A stretch of DNA of 58,395 nucleotides from Alphaproteobacteria bacterium (GCA_017992885.1 JAGONT010000013.1:1-58395); one strand, 5' to 3'. Shown: positions 18,266 to 27,602, numbered from the stretch's first letter. Numbers and translations: made by a program. Notes: a model not told the origin generated them from the sequence alone.

Positions 18266-20060
18266 AAGAGAACACACACAATTTCTTGGTCGAACTCTTT
18301 TTCTAGGAATTCTACAGTTTGTGCTCCTCCTTCTTCTTTTAGGTCGCATGTACTATCTTCAGATTTTTGAGGGAAATTACTACCATCTGCTGGCAGAAGG
18401 TAACCGCATTGCAACACGGCCGCTTATCCCTTTAAGAGGGCAGATATATGATCGGCATAAAAGTCCATTGGCCCAGAATGAAGCCAGCTTTCGTGCTGTT
18501 CTGTTGACCGATAAAAAAGATAAAATCGAAGAAGTTCTCGATACGCTTTCGGGGCTTATTGCTTTATCCTTCGAAGAAAAAGAAGAGGTGTTAAGATTAG
18601 CCCAGAAAAAGCGTGGGTTTGACTCTATTATTGTTAAAGATAACTTGAGTTGGCCAGAAATTTCAGCCATAGAACTTCATGCGGCTGACTTGCCAGGCAT
18701 TTCTATTGAAGTTGGATCCATACGTAAATACCCTGAAGTTCTTAACGGAGCTCACCTCTTGGGCTATATTGCCTCTCCTTCTGAGAAGGAACAAGAGGAA
18801 GATTCTGTGCTCACAATTGCAGGGCTTAAAGTAGGAAAAGTAGGACTTGAGAAATATTATGACCTACGTTTGCGAGGTCTTCCGGGTCATAGTGCTTTTG
18901 AGGTTAACGCGAAACGTAAAATCGTTCGTGATCTTCATCAGGTGGCAAGTATTCCTGGAGAGGATATTTATTTAACGCTAGATGCTCGCCTTCAGGCTTA
19001 TGCTCAAGAAACCCTTTGCAGCTATGAAAGCGCTTCAGCTGTTGTGATTGATATTCAAAATGGAGATATTCTAGCCCTTGTTTCCACGCCTTCTTTTGAT
19101 CCAAATCTTTTTCCTCGGGGGATTAGCCATGTAGACTGGCTTGAGCTAATGGATAATCCTTATGTTCCTTTGACGAATAAAGCCATCTCAGGTCTTTATC
19201 CCCCAGGATCCACCCTTAAGCCTTTTGTTACGCTTGCCGCTCTTCACTCGGGTGTAATAGATGAAAACTCTACGATTCATTGTCCGGGGTATATGTTTGT
19301 GGGGAATCATAAGTTTCATTGTTATCGTAAAACAGGTCATGGGTCCGTCAATTTTTCTCGAGCCGTTGCAGAATCGTGCGATGTCTTTTTTTATGAAATT
19401 GGGAAAAAGGTAGGTATCGATCTTCTCTCAACAGTTTATCAGGATTTTGGACTCGGAAGGGCAGGTTTTGAAGGATTACCACATAGTAAAAAAGGACTTG
19501 TTCCCACAAAAGATTGGAAAAAAGAAGAAAAAAATGCCAATTGGACAGTAAGTGACACAGTTCAAACAAGTATTGGACAAGGATATATGTTAGCAACTCC
19601 CCTTGAACTTGTAGTGGCGATGGCCCGACTTGCAGGAGGAGGAAAACGGATCGTTCCTCGTCTCGAAGATCAAGGAACGGTTTCATTTCAAGACATGGGG
19701 TATGAGCAGAAATATATAAAGGCTATACTTGAAACAATGAATGCTACGGTTAATAAACCGTCCGGAACAGCCTTTCGATGGCGAATTCCCATAGAAGGTA
19801 TGGAAATGGCTGGTAAAACAGGTACAAGTCAAGTTCGACGTATTACATTGCAGCAGAGGAAAGCTGGCCAAACAAAAACAGCTCATCTCCCCTGGAAATA
19901 TCGAGAGCATGGTTTATTTTTAGGATATGCTCCCGCCCATAAACCTAGATATGCGATTGTTGTTGTGATTGAGCATGCAGGAGGGGCAAGCCTTGCTGTT
20001 CAAGTGGCCCGAGATATTTTGTTGAAGGCTCAATTCCTAGAAAAGGAAACTGTTTTATGA
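18258..20060 (+). CDS. mrdA: Penicillin-binding protein 2 (peptidoglycan transpeptidase of the elongasome)
   Basis: Class B PBP that cross-links glycan strands made by RodA. The 600 residues have an N-terminal membrane anchor (about 15-35), the RGQIYDRH dimerisation-domain motif and the transpeptidase domain. Active-site motifs are intact: PPGSTLKPF (nucleophile Ser in SxxK), SCD in place of SxN, and GKTGTSQ. It overlaps mreD upstream and rodA downstream (ATGA), so stoichiometry is probably set by coupled translation. Confidence 0.97.
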   Translation: MSEREHTQFLGRTLFLGILQFVLLLLLLGRMYYLQIFEGNYYHLLAEGNRIATRPLIPLRGQIYDRHKSPLAQNEASFRAVLLTDKKDKIEEVLDTLSGLIALSFEEKEEVLRLAQKKRGFDSIIVKDNLSWPEISAIELHAADLPGISIEVGSIRKYPEVLNGAHLLGYIASPSEKEQEEDSVLTIAGLKVGKVGLEKYYDLRLRGLPGHSAFEVNAKRKIVRDLHQVASIPGEDIYLTLDARLQAYAQETLCSYESASAVVIDIQNGDILALVSTPSFDPNLFPRGISHVDWLELMDNPYVPLTNKAISGLYPPGSTLKPFVTLAALHSGVIDENSTIHCPGYMFVGNHKFHCYRKTGHGSVNFSRAVAESCDVFFYEIGKKVGIDLLSTVYQDFGLGRAGFEGLPHSKKGLVPTKDWKKEEKNANWTVSDTVQTSIGQGYMLATPLELVVAMARLAGGGKRIVPRLEDQGTVSFQDMGYEQKYIKAILETMNATVNKPSGTAFRWRIPIEGMEMAGKTGTSQVRRITLQQRKAGQTKTAHLPWKYREHGLFLGYAPAHKPRYAIVVVIEHAGGASLAVQVARDILLKAQFLEKETVL

Positions 20061-21184
20061 CAACTGAAATGGTATCTTCATTGTTGCAAAAACTTTCTCG
20101 CCTTAACTGGGGAATCGTGTTGCTTATTATTCTTATTTCAGCCATTGGGTGGATACTTTTAATATCTGCAGCTGGTGGAGATATTCATCTTTGGGCTTTT
20201 AAACAAATCCTTCGTTTTGCTGTAGGCGTGTTGATTATGTTTTCTATTGCTCTCATTGATTTAAGATGGTGGCTGCACTTTTCTTATATTTTTTATGGGT
20301 TTGCTCTTGTTCTTTTATGTGGTGTCGAGCTTTCAGGGTTTATTGGGATGGGCGCTCAGCGTTGGATTGATCTTTATATCATTCAACTGCAACCGTCAGA
20401 GTTGATGAAAATTGCCTTAGTGATGGCTCTTGCGCGATATTTTCATAGCCAATGTCTTCCTCTTCCCTTTCACAAGCTTTTCTTTCCGCTCTGCTTAATT
20501 TTTATTCCCGTCATATTACTTCTCCGTCAACCAGATTTAGGGACGGCTATGGTTCTAATGATGGCTGGCGGAGCCCTCTTCTTTCTAGCTGGTGTTTCTA
20601 TGTGGATTTTTGGAATCGTATTGCTCAGTATTGGGTCCAGCCTCCCCATTTTATGGAGCTTCCTTCATGAGTATCAAAAGAAAAGAGTTCTAATGTTTTT
20701 TGACCCAAGCCAAGATTCACTTGGTGCTGGATATCATATTACCCAATCAAAAATTGCACTTGGTTCAGGGGGAATGTGGGGTAAGGGGTATATGCAAGGA
20801 ACGCAGGCTTCTTTAAACTTTTTGCCTGAAAAGCAAACCGATTTTATTTTTACTCTCTTGTGTGAAGAATGGGGATTTATGGGAGGTTCTTTTCTCTTAT
20901 TTCTTTATGCTCTTTTAATCGTAGCTTGTTTTCGCATTATCCTCACGACGCAGGATGATTTTGGACGTTTTGTGGCAGCTGGAATGACTCTCCTCTTTTT
21001 CCTGTATGTCTTCATTAACGTTGCTATGGTCATGGGACTTTTGCCAGTTGTGGGAATACCTCTCCCTCTTGTTTCCTATGGGGGGACAGCCATGCTGACT
21101 CTTTTGATGGGATTTGGATTTGTACTCAATGTTGGCCTTCACCGGACACTCAAAATTCCTCGATTTTCAATAGGTATGTTTTAA
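20057..21184 (+). CDS. rodA: Peptidoglycan glycosyltransferase RodA (SEDS family)
   Basis: Polymerises lipid II in the elongasome together with PBP2. The 375 residues form about ten membrane helices with the SEDS blocks RWIDL, QPSELMKIALV, RQPDLGTAMV, the large periplasmic loop PEKQTDFIFTLLCEEWGF, and the closing LPLVSYGGTAML. It is the last gene of the operon and overlaps mrdA by four bases. Confidence 0.97.
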   Translation: MTTEMVSSLLQKLSRLNWGIVLLIILISAIGWILLISAAGGDIHLWAFKQILRFAVGVLIMFSIALIDLRWWLHFSYIFYGFALVLLCGVELSGFIGMGAQRWIDLYIIQLQPSELMKIALVMALARYFHSQCLPLPFHKLFFPLCLIFIPVILLLRQPDLGTAMVLMMAGGALFFLAGVSMWIFGIVLLSIGSSLPILWSFLHEYQKKRVLMFFDPSQDSLGAGYHITQSKIALGSGGMWGKGYMQGTQASLNFLPEKQTDFIFTLLCEEWGFMGGSFLLFLYALLIVACFRIILTTQDDFGRFVAAGMTLLFFLYVFINVAMVMGLLPVVGIPLPLVSYGGTAMLTLLMGFGFVLNVGLHRTLKIPRFSIGMF

Positions 21185-21211
21185 TATCTTTGCTCCATTC
21201 AAAGTTAAGGT

Positions 21212-22207
21212 TTATTCCTCAAGATGGTATTCTTTCATCAAGGCAGAAGGATAACGATCTCCTTTAGCAAATCCATGGGGGAGACTAGTTGTAAGAAGAT
21301 CTAGCTCTTCCGAAGTTAAGGTTATGTCAACGGATTGACAATTTTCTTCCAAATAGGTGCATCGCTTTGTTCCAGGAATGGCGGTAACATGATGACCTTG
21401 AGCTAAAATCCACGCTAATGCCGTTTGCGCAGGCGTACAGTTTTTGGCTTTTGAGAGAGTTTCTATTGTTTCTACTATTTTTAAATTATGGAATAAATTT
21501 TCGTCATGGAGTCGAGGAAAATGACGGCGAGCATCGTTCGTCTCCAATGTATCAAGAGACTTAATCTTGCCTGTAAGGAAACCTCTGCCAATCGGACTAT
21601 AAGCCACAAATCCGATACCAAGAGTTTTACAAAGAGGAATCACTTCTTTTTCAGGTCCCCGGCTCCAGAGCGAATATTCCGTTTGGATCGCTGTGATAGG
21701 GTGAACGGCATGAGCGCGACGAATCAGATCAGGGTTGACTTCAGATAAACCAAGATAACGAACCTTACCTTGCTTGACGAGATCATCTATAGCGCCAATA
21801 GTGTCTTCAATAGGTACTTCAGGATCAATGCGGTGCGCATAATATAAATCAATAACATCCACACCCAATTTTTTTAAACTATGTTCACAAGATGCTTTGA
21901 CGTACTCAGGACGACCATTAATACTCCTTGCCATGGGGTTATTTTGATCTCGAACAATCCCAAATTTTGTCGCAATGATAAGACGATTACGGTGAGACTT
22001 TAGAATTTTGCTAATGAGCTTTTCATTGTGACCGAATCCATAAACGTCAGCCGTATCAAAATGAGTAATGCCGAGGTCAATGGCCTTTTCAAGGGTGGCC
22101 ATAGATTCTGCTTCATCGGTATGGCCATAAAACTCAGACATTCCCATACAGCCAAGGCCCAACTTGGACACTTCTAAACCAGTGGTACTTATCACTTTGG
22201 TTTGCAT
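21212..22207 (-). CDS. Aldo/keto reductase
   Basis: NADPH-dependent carbonyl reductase, 331 residues, of the AKR13/YajO-like group (LGLGCMGMS start). The catalytic tetrad is visible: Asp in HFDTADVYG, Tyr in the same motif, Lys in ATKFG and His in YYAHRID. The cofactor end SPIGRGFLTGK and IPGTKR is conserved. ATG 22207 is preferred because GGGGA lies eight bases upstream; an in-frame ATG at 22240 is possible. The substrate is unknown. It is convergent with rodA. Confidence 0.93.
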   Translation of the reverse strand: MQTKVISTTGLEVSKLGLGCMGMSEFYGHTDEAESMATLEKAIDLGITHFDTADVYGFGHNEKLISKILKSHRNRLIIATKFGIVRDQNNPMARSINGRPEYVKASCEHSLKKLGVDVIDLYYAHRIDPEVPIEDTIGAIDDLVKQGKVRYLGLSEVNPDLIRRAHAVHPITAIQTEYSLWSRGPEKEVIPLCKTLGIGFVAYSPIGRGFLTGKIKSLDTLETNDARRHFPRLHDENLFHNLKIVETIETLSKAKNCTPAQTALAWILAQGHHVTAIPGTKRCTYLEENCQSVDITLTSEELDLLTTSLPHGFAKGDRYPSALMKEYHLEE

Positions 22208-22370
22208 TATTGATTCCCCTGACAATTTTTGAGTATGCATTCCAATTCAAGATCGTATTTGTGAGGGTATGTAAGAGAAAACAATCATTCAAAAGCACTG
22301 TTACAAAACCTAAACTCTGAATTTCTTGTTCTCTCTTGCTTGCTGCTCCTTTTTCTAGACTCGCAAGCTT

Positions 22371-22958
22371 TTACCCAACAATCTTTACTAAATATTCAGC
22401 AACGCTTTCCGTTGTTGTATTAATGGCCCGCAGACCTTTCTGCCAGTTTGCTGGGCAGACCTCTCCATGTTGCTCTGTGTGTTGGAGCGCGAGAAGCATT
22501 CTAAGCGCTTCTTCGACGTTTCTTCCTAAAGGAAGATCATTCACAACTTGATGGCGAACAATCCCCTTACAGTCGATAAGAAAAAGACCGCGATAAGCAA
22601 TTTCGTCTGAGCTCAATACATCGTAACTTCTTGCAATATGTCCGCCTAAGTCCGAGATAAGACCATAGGTTACACCTTCGATGCCGCCTTTTTCTTTAGG
22701 CGTATTAAGCCAAGCTAAGTGAGAGAAGTGGCTATCCACACTGCATCCAAGAACAACACAGTTGTTTTTGGTAAATTCGTCCAAACAGGCTTGAAAAGCA
22801 TGAAGCTCAGTGGGGCAAACAAATGTAAAATCTAAAGGATAAAAAAAGAGGATGACATATTGTCCTAGATAATCCTTTAACTCAATATCTTGGCATGTGT
22901 TTTTAACAACACATTTTGTCTTAAAATTTGGGGCTTCTTTTCCAACAAGTACGCTCAT
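22371..22958 (-). CDS. 2-Cys peroxiredoxin (AhpC/Prx1 type)
   Basis: Thiol peroxidase of 195 residues that reduces hydrogen peroxide and organic peroxides. The peroxidatic Cys lies in FTFVCPTELHAF and the resolving Cys in HGEVCPANW near residue 170, so it is a typical 2-Cys enzyme. AAAGGAGA precedes the ATG. No AhpF is adjacent, so thioredoxin is the likely reductant (inference). Confidence 0.96.
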   Translation of the reverse strand: MSVLVGKEAPNFKTKCVVKNTCQDIELKDYLGQYVILFFYPLDFTFVCPTELHAFQACLDEFTKNNCVVLGCSVDSHFSHLAWLNTPKEKGGIEGVTYGLISDLGGHIARSYDVLSSDEIAYRGLFLIDCKGIVRHQVVNDLPLGRNVEEALRMLLALQHTEQHGEVCPANWQKGLRAINTTTESVAEYLVKIVG

Positions 22959-23037
22959 ATTTTTGGTCTCCTTTTAAAGTTTAGTAATGATCTTCTTATA
23001 ACTTAGGATGGTAAGTTCCTTTTTACAATAGAGAAGC

Positions 23038-23574
23038 TTACACTTTCTCAGAGAGCCAAATCGCCAAGCGAGAGGCGGCTTTAATGGTTTGGGTAAGTAG
23101 GGTATATCCCGGAGCTTGCTCGGCACCTTGCTCAAGCGCTAAGTTTCGATGTTCTACCTCTTCTTGTTGACACTTAAAAATAAGCTCACTCATTTCTGGG
23201 TAGTGATCCCCTAATTGGATGAGTTGTCTCTCATAATGTTCATCGATGACCTCTTCAACAGCTGCTGTACAGGCCATCGCCGCCTTTTCACCGAGAAAAG
23301 CTGTTGCTGTGCCTAAGGCGTATCCCGCAACGTGCCAAAGAGGCTGTAGGAGAGTCGGACGGACGCGATTTTTGACAACCAGTGATTCAAAGGCTTGCAG
23401 ATGAGCGAGCTCTTGGTTTTTCATATGCTCTAAAAGCGGGGCAGATGTGCTGTGTTTTAAAACAGCGAGTTGACCTTCGTAAATGCGCTTAGCACCATAT
23501 TCTCCCGCTAAATTAACCCGTAGCATAGAGGCAATTTGGCTTTTTGCTGAAGGGTGGCTAGGGAGAATTTTCAT
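23038..23574 (-). CDS. coq7: Demethoxyubiquinone hydroxylase (Coq7 family)
   Basis: Di-iron monooxygenase that hydroxylates demethoxyubiquinone, the penultimate step of ubiquinone synthesis. The 178-residue protein carries the carboxylate-bridge ligands: GEYGAKRIYEGQ, NQELAHLQAFE (ExxH), VEEVIDEHY and QEEVEHRNLALE (ExxH). The start overlaps the dsbB stop by four bases (ATGA), so the two genes are co-translated. The coq7-dsbB pairing may be linked through quinone use by DsbB (inference). Confidence 0.95.
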   Translation of the reverse strand: MKILPSHPSAKSQIASMLRVNLAGEYGAKRIYEGQLAVLKHSTSAPLLEHMKNQELAHLQAFESLVVKNRVRPTLLQPLWHVAGYALGTATAFLGEKAAMACTAAVEEVIDEHYERQLIQLGDHYPEMSELIFKCQQEEVEHRNLALEQGAEQAPGYTLLTQTIKAASRLAIWLSEKV

Positions 23575-24077
23575 TTATATTTATGTTTACAAACCCATTT
23601 CCAACATAAGAGGCTCGTAAATAGGCAAATAAGAGCATTATAAGCGGCGAGAGACAGTCCAAGGAAGCTCCATGTTACCTGATCGCAGCGGACAAAAGGT
23701 GTTTGCAAAAGCTGTTCTTTCAAAGCTTGAACAGAGTCAAGGGAACTCAAGTCAGTAGATGAGCAAAAAGCGGGCAAAGCGATCCAATGTTGTTGGATGG
23801 CGACATGATACCCAGCAAGAAAAGCTCCCCCCATAAAGATAAATCCTAGCGCCATAATAGCATAATATTTAGAATGTTCGGGAAGTGAAATAAGGCTTAC
23901 AAAGGCTATCCCCGCTGTTCCTATGAAAACATTTCTTTCATAAAGGCACATTTGGCAGGGATGAATATCGAAAAAATGTTCCATGATATAAGCCAAGGCT
24001 AAAATGACGGCAGAAATAAGTAAAATTATCATAAGCATTTTTTGCGATGATACTTTTTTAAGATATTTAAAGCACAT
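23571..24077 (-). CDS. dsbB: Disulfide bond formation protein DsbB
   Basis: Four-helix inner-membrane protein of 168 residues that re-oxidises DsbA and passes electrons to ubiquinone. The first Cys pair is in CQMCLYERN. The second pair lies in the periplasmic loop (PAFCSS and FVRCDQ). GGAGGG is eight bases before the ATG at 24077. DsbA is not in this window. It overlaps coq7 downstream. Confidence 0.92.
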   Translation of the reverse strand: MCFKYLKKVSSQKMLMIILLISAVILALAYIMEHFFDIHPCQMCLYERNVFIGTAGIAFVSLISLPEHSKYYAIMALGFIFMGGAFLAGYHVAIQQHWIALPAFCSSTDLSSLDSVQALKEQLLQTPFVRCDQVTWSFLGLSLAAYNALICLFTSLLCWKWVCKHKYK

Positions 24078-24098
24078 AAAACCCTCCCTTTTTATGCA

Positions 24099-24680
24099 CT
24101 AGCCTAAAGCATAAATGACGGCAAATCCACCTAAAAGAGCTGCAAAAGAAGCGAGTGTTACAAAGGTAAGGTTTTTCTCAATATAACCTTTAATAGAGGG
24201 ACCAAAATACCAAAATAAAAGGGCTAACGTAAAAAATCGGAATCCTCGAGCAATAAAGGACGCAATTGTGAAAGATGTAAAGTCAAGTCCCGTCACGCCA
24301 CATGCAATAGTTACGACTTTAAAAGGGATAGGGGTGAGGCCCTTGAGGGCGACGATCCAAAAACCCCATTCGTTGAAGCTATCTTGAAACTTATCAAAGG
24401 CTGCTTGTAGGCCATAGGTTTGAAGAATGAACTCACCTAGGGTTTCATAAAGACCATAGCCAATAGCATATCCAAGCCACCCACCCACAACAGATGTAAT
24501 GGTACAAACCCAGGCGAGTGTCCACGTTTGGTTTTTACGGCTGAGAAGCATGGCGATGTAAAGAGGGTCGGGAGGAATGGGAAAAAAGGAACTTTCTGCA
24601 AATGAAACAGCCCCTAAAATCCAAATAGCATAAGGATGATTTGCAAAACTTAAAATCCAATTATAGATACGTTGTAACAT
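24099..24680 (-). CDS. YqaA/DedA-type VTT-domain membrane protein
   Basis: A 193-residue membrane protein with four to five helices. ESSFFPIPPDPL and the G-rich LKGLTPIPFKVVTIACG block are the conserved halves of YqaA proteins in the VTT (SNARE-associated) superfamily. The family is linked to membrane homeostasis and lipid flipping; a specific role is not known here. I chose ATG 24680, which has GAGAG upstream; an ATG at 24740 would add a 20-residue basic/hydrophobic lead. It lies 21 bases upstream of dsbB on the same strand. Confidence 0.88.
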   Translation of the reverse strand: MLQRIYNWILSFANHPYAIWILGAVSFAESSFFPIPPDPLYIAMLLSRKNQTWTLAWVCTITSVVGGWLGYAIGYGLYETLGEFILQTYGLQAAFDKFQDSFNEWGFWIVALKGLTPIPFKVVTIACGVTGLDFTSFTIASFIARGFRFFTLALLFWYFGPSIKGYIEKNLTFVTLASFAALLGGFAVIYALG

Positions 24681-24825
24681 TAAGACTCTCTTGACTAAAA
24701 TTATAATGAAAGCCTTAACATAGCCTGTGGATAAATTCAATTAAAATAGCCTTGACTGTCAAAATGAGGGAAAAGTACTTCCTTTGAAAGCTTAGCGTTT
24801 TTTGGATTTTTGTTGATTAAACACT

Positions 24826-24864
24826 GAATGACCCCGCCGACAAACCGGCGGGGTCAGGCCATTC
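24826..24864. repeat. GC-rich perfect hairpin (10-bp stem, extended imperfectly)
   Basis: Arms 24830-24839 and 24846-24855 (GACCCCGCCG and its complement) with a six-base loop. Shorter outer arms GAATG and CATTC lie at 24826 and 24860. It is strikingly GC-rich for this AT-rich window. There is no T-tract on either strand, so it is not a standard intrinsic terminator. It lies downstream of the small secreted-protein gene on the minus strand. It could be a REP-like element or a transcript-stabilising hairpin. Confidence 0.7.
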
Positions 24865-24904
24865 GCAGTGCGTCAATCGTAGATAAGACAGATTGAAGCT
24901 CAAC

Positions 24905-25165
24905 TTAATCACATTGTCGCTTAGATTTGTAATCTCCATTTAAGTTTATATTAGTAAACCCACATCCCTCCGCTGAATCTACTTTGGAGAATAAAGGATA
25001 AGTTAAACGATTGTTATGTTGCCACTTATATACACAACCAGCATCACCATTCGCGAAGGAATCAGGTTGCTCTTCCAAAAATTTTAAACAATCTTTAGCT
25101 TGTGCAATAGGCACCGTAAGGAATGTGCAGAAGATATATAGGCTAATGAGACAAAATTTTTTCAT
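24905..25165 (-). CDS. Small secreted cysteine-containing protein
   Basis: 86 residues with a clear Sec signal peptide: a lysine start, hydrophobic core, then IAQA cleavage before KDC. The mature protein is about 63 residues with four cysteines (DC, GC, GC, QC), compatible with two disulfides. AGGGAGA precedes the ATG. I recognise no family. Disulfides could be made by the DsbB pathway encoded just downstream. It may be a periplasmic or exported small protein. Confidence 0.6.
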   Translation of the reverse strand: MKKFCLISLYIFCTFLTVPIAQAKDCLKFLEEQPDSFANGDAGCVYKWQHNNRLTYPLFSKVDSAEGCGFTNINLNGDYKSKRQCD

Positions 25166-25652
25166 GGCAAGTCTCCCTAAATTTAAATGTTTTTGCTTTT
25201 TCTAACTCTCAAAATTTAACAGTTTATTCCTTAATTTATTATAAATGGAGACCAATTTTTTTCTAGGAGAGGGAAAGGTGTAAGAGGGAGAGGGGCAAAG
25301 ATATTGTCTTATTTTATTCCTTTAATCTTAGCACTTATTAAATGACAGGGTGTTATTCTTTAAACAAAAAATTATGTGTGAGAAAAAAATAAAAAATAGT
25401 TTTAATAAATTTTTAAGAAGATTCTGAAAGAATTCAAAATACAAAGTGCCACATCTTTTGTGCAAGAGGAAAATGCTCTTTCATGACAAGATTGTAGGCA
25501 ATGAGGAGAGCCGGATTCTCTTTTTTTGAAGAGAATCTTTACAAGCCCTTACTTCTGCCCTACTTGAGGGGTTGGGGAATGGGCAAAGTGTCGATGGTTG
25601 TGGTCTATTATTCATCACCATTAATTAACACTCTTATAAGGGAGAATTGAAG
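25166..25652. other. Intergenic, AT-rich, with one small hairpin
   Basis: About 490 nt between divergent small secreted-protein genes. A hairpin at 25514-25537 (GATTCTCTT against AAGAGAATC, loop of T residues and G) is the only clear structure. The final 30 nt carry the AAGGGAG ribosome binding site of the Gly/His-rich lipoprotein. No gene is seen. A small RNA around 25500-25600 is possible but unsupported. Confidence 0.4.
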
Positions 25653-25988
25653 ATGAAAAAAGTTTACTTATTAAGCACAATAGCATTGCTGGGGCTAAGC
25701 GGATGCACCACTGTTGGATACGATGATGGTGGATTATTTGGTGGAGCTCCTTATGATGGTGGCTACTACGATTATGGCGCAGGACCTGGCTTTGGCTGGG
25801 ATGGCGGCTGGGGTGGCTGGGGTGGTAATAACGTTTATCACCATCATTATCACCACAATGGGGGTAATTTCCATGGCCACGGTGGTAATTTCCATGGCCA
25901 TGGCGGTAGTGTCCACGGTGGTCACGCAGGTGCTGGTCATGCAGGTGGTGGTCACGCAGGTGGTCACGGCGGTGGCGGTCATCGGTAA
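25653..25988 (+). CDS. Gly/His-rich lipoprotein, probable metal-binding
   Basis: 111 residues. The signal peptide ends in the lipobox LSGC, so the mature protein starts at a lipidated Cys and is held in a membrane. The rest is low complexity: first a Gly/Tyr/Asp/Trp-rich stretch, then an HHHYHHN cluster, then tandem NFHGHGG and HAGGGHAGG units. His-Gly repeats of this kind bind Zn, Ni or Cu in known proteins; that role is inferred here. The DNA of the repeats is itself repetitive, so copy number may vary between strains. ATG 25653 has AGGGAG upstream. A strong terminator follows. Confidence 0.75.
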   Translation: MKKVYLLSTIALLGLSGCTTVGYDDGGLFGGAPYDGGYYDYGAGPGFGWDGGWGGWGGNNVYHHHYHHNGGNFHGHGGNFHGHGGSVHGGHAGAGHAGGGHAGGHGGGGHR

Positions 25989-25998
25989 TTACTATTCA

Positions 25999-26036
25999 CA
26001 AGTCACTGCTGAAAAATTTGGCAGTGACTTGTTTTT
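25999..26036 (+). terminator. Rho-independent terminator of the Gly/His-rich lipoprotein gene
   Basis: Perfect 11-bp stem, CAAGTCACTGC at 25999-26009 and its complement at 26021-26031, followed by TTTTT. It lies ten bases after the stop codon and ends just before the stop codon of the convergent MFS gene. Confidence 0.88.
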
Positions 26037-27602
26037 CTATAAAGAAATTGGGGTGTGATTTTGAGAAGAAGGGGTTTTAAAGCTTCCAATACACTTGATC
26101 GTCAAACCAGTTGCAATAAGGGCCAGAAGAGTTCCAAACATCATATTGAGTGAAAGCCCATAGACAAAAGCTTCGTTGATCCAGCTTAAAAGCTGAGGAA
26201 TTTGTTCAGGAGGAAAGTCTTTAAGTTGGCTCGCTGAATGTTCAACCTTAGAGATAATATTAACAAGATCTTGATGCTGTTGAGCCGTTAAGAGCATTCC
26301 CTGCTTTTGACTGCTTTGTAAAAGATGTGCTTGACCAAAAAAAACGACAAAACTGGTAGAAAGAATAATACTTAATGTGTTGCCAATCATCATAAACATC
26401 ATGAAAACGCCAGAAGCAACGTTCAAGTCTTCTTGGGGAACGGCACGCATCATTGCCGTACTACAGGCTGTAAAATAAGCTCCTAACCCTGTCCCCACGA
26501 TGAATAGAGCCGTGATAACATAAAATAGGGAAGAGTCTGTCTTTAAGAAAGAGAGCATTCCGACGCCAATAGCTGTTGTTAAAGCCCCGAAAACCATAGG
26601 GGTTTTAATGCCAAAGGTATCAATCATTTTTCCACCAATAGGGGATAAAAAACCCATGCTGATGGTCATTGAAATAAAAATAAGTCCTGTTTCATAACTT
26701 GAATAATGGAGTGTGTTTTGCAGGTAAAGGCCCATCAGAACAAGAACCATGGAAAAGTTTATAGTGACGAAAAATTCACCAAAAGTAGCTCCCATGTAGA
26801 CTTTGTTTTGAAAAAGGTGGGGAGGAATCATGCGTACCTTAAGCTTACGATCTCGCATAAAATACAATCCAATGAGTAAGGCTCCAAAGAGCATAACGCT
26901 CCATAAGCGAAGACTATCGAGTCCCCATACTTCAATTTGATTGAGAGAAAATACACACACGCAAAGTCCACATCCTAAAAGAAGCGCCCCCACAAAATCA
27001 ATTTTGTTCTGAACCTTGGGGAGAATGTCTTTTGCAGCATAAATTCTAAGGGTGCTAATGACGATAAGTCCTAAAGGAATGTTAATATAAAAAATCCAGC
27101 GCCAACTGAGCTCTTCAATGATTAATCCGGCAAGAGTAGGTCCTGCGGCAAGCCCAAATCCAGCAAAAGATAAGATGATTCCCATGGCAAAACCCTGTTT
27201 TTCAGGGGCAATGGTGGTGAAAACAAAGGCCCAGGCGGGTGCCGAAAAAACGGCCGCACCAATGCCTTGAAGAATTCGGCCTAAGATAAGGATTTCAAGG
27301 GAATTCCCCAGACCTGTTAGACAAGATCCTGCCATAAATAAGATCAGTCCGGCGATCAGCGAGTTACGTTTGCCATAATGGTCCGCAATACGGCCTGCTG
27401 GAATGACAAAAGCGGCCCAGACAAGCACATATGCACTTAAAAGCCATTGCAAACTGTTAAGATCGGCACTGATTTCTTCTGAAATAGGAACAAGCGTGAG
27501 GTTCACGGCGGTATAGTCAATATTTAAGAGAAAGATGAGCATCCCAATTGAAATAAGGATGATCCAAGAGCGAAGAGGAATGGAAGATGTGAGGGTTTGC
27601 AT
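26037..27602 (-). CDS. MFS multidrug efflux transporter, DHA2 (EmrB/QacA) family
   Basis: 521 residues with about 14 hydrophobic helices, the DHA2 topology. Motif A is GRIADHYGKRNSL. Motif C-like GPTLAGLI lies in helix 5, and GRILQGIGAA is the conserved helix-4 segment. Family members expel drugs, dyes or bile salts using the proton gradient; the substrate cannot be read from sequence. There is no adjacent EmrA-type fusion protein, so it probably acts alone in the inner membrane. Confidence 0.92.
   Translation of the reverse strand: MQTLTSSIPLRSWIILISIGMLIFLLNIDYTAVNLTLVPISEEISADLNSLQWLLSAYVLVWAAFVIPAGRIADHYGKRNSLIAGLILFMAGSCLTGLGNSLEILILGRILQGIGAAVFSAPAWAFVFTTIAPEKQGFAMGIILSFAGFGLAAGPTLAGLIIEELSWRWIFYINIPLGLIVISTLRIYAAKDILPKVQNKIDFVGALLLGCGLCVCVFSLNQIEVWGLDSLRLWSVMLFGALLIGLYFMRDRKLKVRMIPPHLFQNKVYMGATFGEFFVTINFSMVLVLMGLYLQNTLHYSSYETGLIFISMTISMGFLSPIGGKMIDTFGIKTPMVFGALTTAIGVGMLSFLKTDSSLFYVITALFIVGTGLGAYFTACSTAMMRAVPQEDLNVASGVFMMFMMIGNTLSIILSTSFVVFFGQAHLLQSSQKQGMLLTAQQHQDLVNIISKVEHSASQLKDFPPEQIPQLLSWINEAFVYGLSLNMMFGTLLALIATGLTIKCIGSFKTPSSQNHTPISL

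Noticed and set aside
25860..25980. Short tandem repeats that might suggest a CRISPR-like array
   Set aside because: The repeats are in-frame Gly/His codons of the lipoprotein; units are short and without spacers. No CRISPR array or cas gene is in the window.
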